Shown here piece by piece: positions 1-7,463 of a stretch of 26,858 nt of DNA (its first letter is position 1; every line of letters begins with the position of its first letter). Under the pieces are notes generated by a model. The model was given only the letters and a program-made list of their open reading frames with translations, was not told where the DNA came from and did not search any database. A program made the translations under genes and the position numbers. This stretch comes from Stramenopiles sp. TOSAG23-6 (taxonomy: Eukaryota; Sar), in NCBI GenBank assembly GCA_900128565.1, contig LT635983.1, positions 1 to 26,858 on the forward strand, read 5' to 3'.

Positions 1-55
1 AAAGTAAAGTAAAGTAAAGTAAAGTAAAGTAAAGTAAAGTAAAGTAAAGTAAAGT
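1..55. repeat. (AAAGT)11 microsatellite at the contig end
   Basis: Eleven perfect copies of AAAGT start the window. By the gene model they lie inside intron 2 of the minus-strand helicase gene, 11 bases after a GTATGT donor at 66-61. The strand ending here reads ACTTT repeats with no G, which is unlike a telomere. The contig probably stops here because the repeat could not be assembled through. Confidence 0.9.
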
Positions 56-66
56 GGACAACATAC

Positions 67-1290
67 AAGGTTAAAAATGTTTCTATTCATAAGGTCTAAA
101 AGTCTTCCAGGTGTAGCTATAACTATCTAAGTTGGTAGAAAATATGTAAAATAACAAAACATGTGAGTATTTGTACTATTTTCGAAAAAGTAGATAATGA
201 GATGATTTCAAAGAAAGAAGAATAATAATAGTACGGAATGTGGTGAAAAAAAAATAATAAAATTTTGAATCTCAGAAGTAGAAAATGACGTCATCTTAGG
301 GATACCAACACTGACATGGTTTTGCATCCCAAACTATAATCAGACATACGCTCGTCAAAGTGTGTTCAAATTTCCTCATAGATTTTACAAAATTATTATA
401 TTTTCAGTCGCAGAGTGACAAATGACAAATTCGAAATTGAAAATGTTTTTGCACCCATTTTATACCTAAAGAAATAAAAAAAATAAAAAAAAATAAAAAA
501 AATAAAAAACATAAAAATGAAATTCAAAATCTATAACACTTACCTCTGCACCACGTTGCATACTTCGAATCTGAGGTGCTTTATTTGCACCACCATATAA
601 TAGACAAGACCGCAAAGAGTGAACATATTTTTTTGGTGTCAACTTCATCGCTTCTTCTTTAATTTGCACGGCTAATTCTCTAGTAGGAACTAAGATCAAA
701 GCTATGGGCCCAGTGTCTCCTTGTTTTGATGATTTGACTTTCATTTGTGCCTGGACATGTATCATTGCTGGCAATAGAAATGCGGCTGTCTTACCAGATC
801 CAGTCTGAGCTAAACCTACTACATTTTTGCCTTGTAGAGTAACTGGCCAAGACTGACTTTGAATTGACGTCGGTGCTTTATACCCAAGGCTCAATAATTT
901 CTCGACATATACACGAGGTAATGAACTACGTTTAAATCCCTTTACCGGGGCAGGTACACAACCACTCACCCAAGCTTTGCTATTTGGAAACGGAGAGCCG
1001 TGCTCTGTTACTGTGAGATTCATTTTTGCTCGGAGAGAAGTGACCTCAGACTCACTGAGTTTAGCAACTTTACTATGTTCTGTATAAAAATCCCGGCGAA
1101 AGTCAGTCAAGGTTCGTTTTGACCAATCGATAGCAGGAAGTTCGATGGTACCACCACCTTTTCTTTGTTGCAAACAACCCGTGGAACTATAATTCACAAA
1201 ACCCTTTTGTTTTAAGTCCGCGAGGCGACATTTTTTAGACGAACCTGAACCAGTCTCAGACGAATACTTCCTTTTCGTAGCATTGGTCAT
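67..1290 (-). CDS. DEAD-box RNA helicase, DDX5/DBP2-like, 3'-truncated by the contig end (left copy)
   Basis: ATP-dependent RNA helicase of the DDX5/DBP2 type, a group that acts in transcription, splicing and ribosome assembly. Exon 1 is 1290-544 (249 codons) and exon 2 is 126-67 (20 codons), joined across a GT-AG intron. Visible motifs are the Q motif (GYKAPTSIQSQ, residues 136-146) with its upstream aromatic F119, motif I AQTGSGKT (161-168), motif Ia PTRELA (202-207), the GG pair (233-234) and, only after splicing, motif Ib ATPGR (253-257). The splice therefore joins two conserved blocks. Exon 2 ends at a GTATGT donor, so the DEAD box and the whole RecA2 domain lie beyond the window. The N-terminus up to about residue 50 is low-complexity and basic. 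The start at 1290 is the first ATG of the frame. An identical copy lies at 25569-26792. It is divergent from the importin gene. Confidence 0.9.
127..543 (-). other. Intron 1 of the helicase gene (417 bases, GT-AG)
   Basis: The donor GTAAGT at 543-538 follows codon GAG, and the acceptor AG at 128-127 follows CCAACTT. The phase-0 join reads RGAE then IVIATPGR, as the family requires. It is about four times longer than the other introns here and shares no sequence with them. It contains an A/T homopolymer mosaic at 467-519 (T-rich in the gene sense), a stronger pyrimidine tract ending in AG directly followed by GTATAA (around 466), a perfect palindrome ATGACGTCAT at 285-294 and a small hairpin at 299-330. 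I recognise no RNA gene inside it. Confidence 0.85.
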
Positions 1291-1619
1291 TTTCTACAAT
1301 GAAAGAAAAGAAATATAGCAATAATGTGCCTTACTTGATACAGTGCTATGTAATCAAATGTCTAACACAGTTCTCTAGGAAAGTGTCCGTAATCAAGTGG
1401 CTAGCTACAATATTACCTGTAGTAAAAAGTAGGAAGAAGTAAAGAACTCAAGTCAATTGTCAAAGACGCGCTGAATTTCTGCGATACGTACCCGGTACCC
1501 TATAAGAGCCAGCGAAAAAATTGAATACTTGACCATCAAACAATCTAATTCCGAAGGATTAGGTATCTCCTGAACGAGCTTCTTCTCTTATCATTTGTAG
1601 ATCCGGGAAAATATTTAGG
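1291..1619. promoter_or_regulatory. Divergent intergenic region, helicase / importin-5
   Basis: This 329-base gap lies between two head-to-head start codons and must hold both promoters. On the plus strand it has GTACCCGGTA (1488-1497) followed by a TATAAGAG box at 1501-1508, about 115 bases before the importin ATG. The same 10-mer occurs before the dynein light chain gene. No TATA-like box is obvious on the helicase side. The region is copied exactly at 25240-25568. Confidence 0.6.
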
Positions 1620-4600
1620 ATGGACCCAACTTTTCAGACTCTTCTTACAGGTTTATGTAGCCCAGATAATGTTACGCGTGGTCAAGCAGAGAAGCAATAT
1701 TTTAATTCTGTCTCTACGAACTCAACAGAAGTGCTTCAGCAGCTTTTGCTTGGACTTCAGTGTCCATCACCACAAGCTCGCGCTTTTTGTTCTGTTCTTG
1801 TGCGCCAAATGGTAAAAAAGGCATGGATATCGTTAGATGATGGCGCACGTGCTTTCACGAAAAATGCCCTATTGGTTGCAATGGAATCAGAGGCTACTGA
1901 GCATATTCAAACCAAGTTAAGCCACGCCATTGCAGCTGTTGCATCTTTTGCACTTGAGGGTTGGCCAGAGCTTATTCCTCGAGTGCTTAACATGACATGT
2001 TCAGAATCTATCGGTGCCAGACGTAGTGCTATAAATCTATGTAGTGCATTAGCACTATCTTGTGAAAGTGCAGCAATATTACCTCATTATGAAAAATTTT
2101 GTTCAATGCTGGGGGCAAGGCTGAGTGATCCGGATGCTAAAGTTCGTAGCTACACTGTTCAAACATTTGCTTCATTGATACTTGCATTGGAAAAGGAACA
2201 ATGGGTACCACTTCAACAAATGTTTCCTGCTTTATTGAGTGCGATACAGTTTACCCTTGTTGCTGGAGAAGAGCAAGTGGCAACAAGTGCGTTGGAGTCC
2301 CTGGCAGACACATGTGAAAATGCGCCAGCTTTTTTTAGACTTCCAACAATCTCCCTCCCTCTGTGCAACTCAATGCTTTCTATACTAAATCATCCTGATC
2401 CAGACCATTTCGAAGCAGCTACAAGGTCATCTGCATTAGAGATGTTAGTTGCATTTTGTACGGAATGCAGTTCAACAGTTGTACGTTTCCATCATTTCAA
2501 TTTCGAATTTATTTTTTTTTTCATAGAAAATTTTGTACCTAACGATTTTTTTTACTAACAAAAAAAAAAAAAAAATATTTTTCACAATACTTCGTCGTTT
2601 AGATTCGAATGGTGCCAAAGGAATTTCTGGTTTGAGCTTAATTGACGAAATAATTTTTTCTGGTTTAAAAATGCTCTGTCGTGTAAGTGAAGACGATGAC
2701 GAGGAATGGGGTTCTTCTATTGACCGGTCACCATTTGGTTGTGCAGAAACCGATAATGAGGCCTGGGTTGCTGGAAGTGCTCTTGAACGATTATCCGAAA
2801 ATCTCGGTGGTGCCGCAGTTGTTCCTAGGTTAATGCCTCATATTTCTTCAATGTTGAATAGTAATAGATGGCAAGAAAAATGGGCAGGGACTATGGGACT
2901 TGCAGTATGCTGTGCATCGCCAATGTGGTCCTCAATTAGTTCAATATTTGATGTTTTATTGCCTCTTCTTGAGCAATCCCAACCTGAAGGTTCTCCTGGA
3001 GAGCGCGTTCGTTTTGCAATTGCATACTTGATTGGTATTTTTTGTGAATATTTCACTGGAACAGAAGTGGACAACACTGGCCACGGACGTGTGGCAAATC
3101 AACAACTAAAGGCACAGATTGCTATGGGTGGTCCAAAACCTGGAGAAAGTTTTCAAGTTGTGCATGGTAAACGCGTTTTATCAATATTGGCAAAAGTTTT
3201 GGATATAAAAGAATCCACTTCTCGAGTACAAGCTGAAGCTGCATATACATTATGTGTATTTTGCACTGCTCAACAAGCATTACCTGTCGGAGCAGTACAA
3301 ATTATTTCATCTGTGGCACCTCGAGTACTTAGCGCCTTACATGATTTACTCCGTATGAGCTCTTGTATTGCAGCTCAACAATATGCAATCACGGCGGTTG
3401 CAAGCATTGCCCAGGTACTTGGTGAAGATTTTGGTCACTTTTATAGTACATTTATGCCCCTAATGAAATTTGTACTTAAAGGAGCTACGGGAAAAGAGCA
3501 AAGATTACTGCGCGGCAAGGCTATGGAATGCGTTGGTATTTTGGGATCCTGTGTTGGTGCTGAAGTGTGTACGTTTTCGTCGTTTATTTCAAATTTATTT
3601 TTTTTTCATACGAAATTTTGTACTTAACAAAATCTCCATTTTTTTTTACATTTCTTTTCACGATACATTTGCCATTGATGCAAAAGAGGTGATGGATATT
3701 TTACTCGCAACTCTTCAACATGGTATTGCTCCTGATGACCCTCAGGCATCGTATATAGCACAAACATGTTGTCGTATAGGAAAGACGATGGGATCACAAT
3801 TTGTACCGTATTTACCTCTTGTTTTACCGTCTTTGCTAAATGCTGCTGCCAATGCAGATAAAGATGTATTAGTTCACCAAGACAGTACAGAAGAACTTGA
3901 TAAAGAACTATTTGAAGGTCGCGAGATTATGGAAGTTATTGTTCGTGGGGCAGGTAAACAGAGAATAGGTATTAACACTGCTGCAATTCAAGAAAAGTCA
4001 TTAGCTTGTAATATGTTGTATGAATATGCGATGGCAATGGGTGGGTTATATGCTCCATGGGTTGAAAAAACTGTTGGTGTCTTGCTGCCTTTGGTGTCGT
4101 TTCAATTCTCTGGACATGTTCGCGTCGCTGCAGCGATGTCTTTACCAAAACTTCTTTTATCCCTTTTGGAAAATCCTTCGACAAAAACGTCAAATGGTCC
4201 TCAACAATTGTTTATAGTTGCTGTGAATGCTATAGTGAACCAATTAAAGGTTGAACAAGAAGTCGAATTAATTGTTTGTCTCCATGAGAGCCTTGATGAA
4301 ATGTTACAACATGCTGCCAATGAAAATGGAGTACAATTGTTTCTCACAGATGCAGTAATACTCATGATATTTGAAGTAATTTCAACTAATTGTATTGCAA
4401 GTATAAAACGACGAATCAATGCATGTCGTGCTTTGCGAATGGGTGATGCTGAAGCTGATGATGTTGCATTTATACAGTTAGAAGAGGAAGAAGAATTAGA
4501 GGGTGATTTACTTAATACTACAATTGATGTAATCGGTGCGTTAGCTAAGTTGATGAAGGGGAAGATTTTTAATGCATTTAGTCAACATTTTGGACAATTA

Positions 4601-5454
4601 CTTATGGCAATGCTTCATATGATAGATCACAATTCTACGGACACGTTTTTTGCTACTGATGCCTCGACAGTTGCTAGCGATTCAATTCGTTCTGGATTAG
4701 CTACTGCGGCTCTTTGCATTGCTGATGATATTATTGAATATTGCATGCCTGGGGCTGCTGTTTTAGTTCCATCTGTAGTCCCTTATATGTTGAATGGTGC
4801 TAATAGTCCTGATCCAGAATTACGCCAATCAGCTGTTTATGGTTTAGGTGTTTGCGCAGAACGTGGAGGTTCTGCATTTACACCTGCACAAGCTACCGAG
4901 GCATCTTCTAGACTTGTCGCTGTTGTGACTGCCCCAAATGCTCGAGAGGGTGACAATGCATGTGCATCGGACAATGCAATCACTGCGGTTGCAAAACTGT
5001 TCTTACATCGTGGTACTACGGTACGTTTTCATCATCAATCTCAAATTATTTTTTTTTATAACAAAGTTTTAACCTAACAATTTATTTTTGAAAATATTTT
5101 CCTACAATGTATGCCGGAGGAGACGGGTCGATAAATACTGAACAATTATTCAAATGCTGGATGAATTACCTTCCTGTGAGGGACGACATTGAAGAAGGCG
5201 AAAAGATGCATTCTTTACTTGTTTCTTTAGCATTGAAAGGAGATGGTCGTGTTCTTGGTACAAATATGTGTAATTTATCTCGGTTTTGTGAAATTCTTGC
5301 GGAGGCCGTACAAGCTGAACTTATCGATGAGGTCACTCATGTTCGTATTTCAGCTTTATTTACTAATTTACAATCCACTCCATCTACCAGTGCATGTTTT
5401 AGCAAGGCATGGGCTAGTGTCAATCCAGTTCACCAGAAATTGTTAATGAATTAA
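1620..5454 (+). CDS. Importin-5 / Kap121-type karyopherin beta, four exons
   Basis: Nuclear import receptor of the importin-5 (Kap121, RanBP5) group: a solenoid of HEAT repeats that carries cargo such as ribosomal proteins and histones through nuclear pores and releases it on Ran-GTP. Exons are 1620-2480, 2590-3568, 3666-5020 and 5110-5454. They total 3,540 bases, exactly 1,179 codons plus stop, close to the 1,100-1,120 residues usual for the family. Recognisable blocks include the N-terminal LCSPDNVTRGQAE, an acidic EDDDEEW, LRGKAMECVGILG, FAIDAKEVMDIL, HVRVAAAMSLPKLL and the near C-terminal YGLGVCAERGG. The block FAIDAKEV begins right after intron 2 and matches the family without a gap, which rules out using the next downstream AGs. 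The three introns are close relatives of each other. The first ATG was taken as start. Exons 1-3 are repeated at 21839-25239; only this copy has the last exon. Confidence 0.92.
2481..2589 (+). other. Introner-like intron 1 of the importin gene (109 bases)
   Basis: It starts GTACGTTTCC, has a T-tract, then CATAGAAAATTTTGTA, CCTAACGATTTTTTT and an end ATTTTTCACAATA before C. Removing it joins exons in phase 0. The exact edges are uncertain by a few bases because TAC occurs at both ends (for example GTTT to AATAC is also in frame). An AG lies 12-13 bases into exon 2 (TTTAG), but the equivalent position fails in intron 2. Confidence 0.8.
3569..3665 (+). other. Introner-like intron 2 of the importin gene (97 bases)
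   Basis: It starts GTACGTTTTCGTCG, then a T-tract, CATACGAAATTTTGTA, CTTAACAAAATC, and ends TTTTCACGATA before C. It is phase 1. The coding sequence on both sides (GAEV and FAIDAKEVM) is contiguous in other importin-5 proteins. The nearest AG acceptors lie beyond FAIDAK and would delete it or give a stop, so the 3' end cannot be AG here. Confidence 0.82.
5021..5109 (+). other. Introner-like intron 3 of the importin gene (89 bases)
   Basis: It starts GTACGTTTTCATCATC, then a T-tract, a degenerate form of the internal palindrome (ATAACAAAGTTTTAA), CCTAACAATTT, and ends TTTTCCTACAATG before T. It is phase 0 and no AG is at the end. The inverted repeat that includes the first 66 bases of this intron stops at 5086, so its last 23 bases are unique to the left side. 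Confidence 0.78.
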
Positions 5455-5643
5455 TAATAATAAAACAAAATTGTATAAAACATTGATTATTATTATTTTG
5501 GTACAAACAGATCGCTCAACGAAATGGCCACACCCAAGGTATTCGACTGGAACAAAAAGGACAAAAGACATAATTAGTACGTATTATTATTACCTATTGC
5601 TTACTAGCTTTGGCGACTATATAAAATATTTTATTATTACCAT
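5455..5643. other. Convergent intergenic region, importin-5 / MKRN2OS-like
   Basis: These 189 bases lie between two stop codons facing each other. It is AT-rich, with TAATAATAATAAAAC directly after the importin stop and ATTATTATTA runs that read TAATAATAAT on the other strand, suitable for poly(A) signals on both. I see no gene in it. Confidence 0.5.
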
Positions 5644-7125
5644 TTATTTACTTTCTCGGCGTCTCCACTTAAAAAGAGTTCTACCTAATGCTTTAACTTT
5701 TGCCAAAGAAGACTTACGTTTCTCGCGCAAAATGTGTCTTTTCCTTTGCAATTCTTCATGTTTTTCACTAGCAATGTCTTTCTTCATTATATTAAGTACT
5801 TGTGAAGACTTTATAGACGAACAAGTTATATTTGAACATTCATCATCTGCATCAACACTGCTACTACTCATAAGATCATTATTGAATTCACTAGGACGTT
5901 CATCTTTTAGTACGACATCTAACTTAATTCCCTTCCCATTTTTCTTAAATGAAGTATACTTGATAAATTCAGATGGAACTTCACCTCGTAACAAATCATA
6001 CACAAAATCATCATTTTCTACATAATCAGACACTTGTTTTTTCTCTATTTTAGTCCCCTTGGTCGGCACAAAAGCTTCCCTGAATGAGTTATTATTAATT
6101 CGAAATCCATTTTGATACAATGAAACTGTGAATTTATAATTACTACTTGCTCGGATTTCATCAGAACTATTCGAAATAGTTTTTTTTGTAGTATTTCTTT
6201 GGTATTGATCACCTTTAGTTTCATCTGGAATTTCTATATATTGACTAGTTTTTATCGGGGAGAAGGTAGGGTTCAAATAATGTTGATTCCACCAGTTACC
6301 CCATGCATCTCTCAAAGCAGACGATATTGTCGTTTTTTCTCTTCTAAGTTGTTTCCAAACTTTAAGGAATTCTATACTAAGACATGCAGGTTTATCCAAA
6401 TACTCAGTTTCAACGCTTTCTAAAGTGTGATGTCGTCTACCACCAATTTTTAGTTCATTCAGAAAACCTACGAGGTAATGAAAACAATTATGAAGACATG
6501 AATGATATTGAAAACCTGCGTCTAAATGATGTAAATTGTACTGGTACAAAGCAGTGTCTATGACATCTACTAAATTTTCAGAAAGACAGCCATCTTTGGA
6601 CTTTATAGAAGTGAGTGTCTCTGGGAGTAAATGTTGAAATGGTACACAAATACTCTCAGGCCAATCTTCATCAATGTGATGACCATATTCATCGAAGTTA
6701 TAAACTCGTCCACGCGAGTCAGATATTCCGGCATGAAGTAAACATTTATCATTATACTTCTTGAAAGAACCCGCAGTCATCTTGATGCAAAGAGAAAAAG
6801 GTTTACTTCGGGTAATAAGGGCCGGGCGCCTTGTGACTGTTGTAGAGGATGGAGGTGTGAACTCAACGTCTGCTAAGCGATATGAAATTCCACCATATTT
6901 TGTCCGCAACTCAAGCAAATCAGGAAAAGGAGGAAATCGCCCACGGGAATCTGTCGTTGGCCACATACTTTGAGGTGCAGCCCGTTCTACAATGGCTTGA
7001 CGTACACGCTGTTTCCTTGAGGTTTGATTTTCGGAAGTCGAAGCCCTCCAATTGAGTTTCCTTTTATTTTTTTCCACAGCTTCCGGATTAGAGCACTCTC
7101 GCCTTCTTAAGGCTGGATATTGCAT
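5644..7125 (-). CDS. MKRN2OS-family protein with long N- and C-terminal extensions
   Basis: The middle of this 493-residue protein resembles animal MKRN2OS (MKRN2 opposite-strand protein), a family of unknown function. From about residue 108 it reads KPFSLCIKMTAGSFKKY, then LHAGISDSRGRVYNFDEYG (130-148), a WPESICVPF stretch (155-163) and HNCFHYLVGFLNELK (212-226). These match the order of family blocks: PF/PT.G.F, LH.GI...G.VY, W.ESI.IP and NCY...FIN. The first 105 residues are basic and look disordered. The 230 residues after the domain are charged, without a fold I recognise, ending in a basic tail. No membrane segment or signal peptide is seen. An in-frame TAA eight codons upstream fixes the start at 7125. 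A 77-base piece of its coding sequence (6538-6614) is copied in inverted orientation at 9332-9406. It is divergent from the GTPase gene. Confidence 0.75.
   Translation of the reverse strand: MQYPALRRRECSNPEAVEKNKRKLNWRASTSENQTSRKQRVRQAIVERAAPQSMWPTTDSRGRFPPFPDLLELRTKYGGISYRLADVEFTPPSSTTVTRRPALITRSKPFSLCIKMTAGSFKKYNDKCLLHAGISDSRGRVYNFDEYGHHIDEDWPESICVPFQHLLPETLTSIKSKDGCLSENLVDVIDTALYQYNLHHLDAGFQYHSCLHNCFHYLVGFLNELKIGGRRHHTLESVETEYLDKPACLSIEFLKVWKQLRREKTTISSALRDAWGNWWNQHYLNPTFSPIKTSQYIEIPDETKGDQYQRNTTKKTISNSSDEIRASSNYKFTVSLYQNGFRINNNSFREAFVPTKGTKIEKKQVSDYVENDDFVYDLLRGEVPSEFIKYTSFKKNGKGIKLDVVLKDERPSEFNNDLMSSSSVDADDECSNITCSSIKSSQVLNIMKKDIASEKHEELQRKRHILREKRKSSLAKVKALGRTLFKWRRRESK
6538..6614 (-). 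repeat. Source copy of a short inverted duplication
   Basis: This coding segment of the MKRN2OS-like gene (residues about 171-196, TSIKSKDGCLSENLVDVID region) reappears at 9332-9406 on the other strand. The copy is identical except that it lacks two bases (GACACTGC here, GACTGC there). The frame is intact here, so this is the likely source. Confidence 0.93.
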
Positions 7126-7225
7126 TGGCTCGTCCCTTAATTTCCTTTATTCGAGCGGCCAATGCCCAATAAATACTTTGAACAATAAACTCGCTCAACA
7201 CCGGATGGAACTTCTGCTGGAGTTG

Positions 7226-7241
7226 TATACGACGTCGTATA
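7226..7241. promoter_or_regulatory. 16-base perfect palindrome TATACGACGTCGTATA
   Basis: Both halves match without a mismatch around a central GACGTC. It lies about 100 bases from the MKRN2OS-like start and 220 from the GTPase start. A site for a dimeric (for example bZIP-like) factor acting on both genes is plausible but inferred only from symmetry and position. Confidence 0.4.
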
Positions 7242-7313
7242 GTCAGTGTCACCAAATTTGTAACTGCCGAACCGGCACAAATCAAATGGACTTCATGAAA
7301 ATCTCGGTTTGGG

Positions 7314-7320
7314 TATAAAA
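7314..7320 (+). promoter_or_regulatory. TATA box (TATAAAA) for the ARF-like GTPase gene
   Basis: A consensus TATAAAA in the context GGGTATAAAAGC, 144 bases before the start codon. If transcription begins about 30 bases downstream, the leader would be about 110 bases and include the upstream ORF at 7401. Confidence 0.5.
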
Positions 7321-7400
7321 GCTGTTTAACTTGTTACAATACTACAGAGAACAAGACCAAAGAATTGAAGACCTAAGCGATATTAGAAAGCTGGATCAAA

Positions 7401-7454
7401 ATGCAGGGAATTCCTTTCCCTTTGAGTTTTGTCAAACGTAGAACTTTACGTTAA
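7401..7454 (+). other. Upstream ORF of 17 codons in the GTPase leader
   Basis: An ATG in good context (TCAAAATGC) opens a 17-codon frame, MQGIPFPLSFVKRRTLR, ending in TAA ten bases before the main ATG. If transcribed it could reduce translation of the main frame. There is no evidence that the peptide itself matters. Confidence 0.35.
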
Positions 7455-7463
7455 AAACTTTCC

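Larger units (their letters stand above)
1..5086 (+). repeat. Left arm of a 5,086-base inverted repeat
   Basis: This arm appears to be the exact reverse complement of 21773-26858. All reading frames in it recur at mirrored coordinates (x becomes 26859 minus x) with identical translations and no length change, even through homopolymers. Homology stops after 5086, in the third importin intron: the left arm goes on TTTGAAAATA while the mirrored arm goes on CAAAACATTC. Both arms end at the same base of the same microsatellite. This may be a recent inverted duplication or an assembly or amplification artefact; the sequence alone cannot decide. Confidence 0.95.
7126..7463. promoter_or_regulatory. 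Divergent intergenic region, MKRN2OS-like / ARF-like GTPase
   Basis: A 338-base gap between head-to-head genes. It holds a perfect 16-base palindrome (7226-7241), a TATA box (7314-7320) for the GTPase gene and a 17-codon upstream ORF (7401-7454) in that gene's leader. Short open frames on both strands show no family features. A CTTGTTACAATAC string at 7329-7341 resembles the 3' end of the local introners but has no matching 5' end. Confidence 0.6.

Noticed and set aside
1-55. Terminal AAAGT/ACTTT arrays as telomeres of a linear molecule
   Set aside because: The 3'-ending strand has no G, both arrays lie in a predicted intron of a gene cut in half, and the promoter motif CCCTAACCCTA points to a TTAGGG-type telomere instead.
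2590-2602. Canonical AG end for importin intron 1 at TTTAG, and similar downstream AGs for introns 2 and 3
   Set aside because: A frame-compatible GT-AG choice exists for introns 1 and 3 separately, but in intron 2 it deletes the conserved FAIDAKEV block or gives a stop. One rule (CACAATA-like end) explains all four introns with correct phase.
5471-6025. 184-codon open frame on the plus strand
   Set aside because: It lies mostly antisense to the MKRN2OS-like coding sequence and shows no family features.
7313-7345. 3' remnant of an introner in the GTPase leader (TTTAACTTGTTACAATAC)
   Set aside because: It resembles the branch and end blocks, but there is no GTACGTTT or internal palindrome upstream, and a TATA box overlaps the place where the intron body should be.
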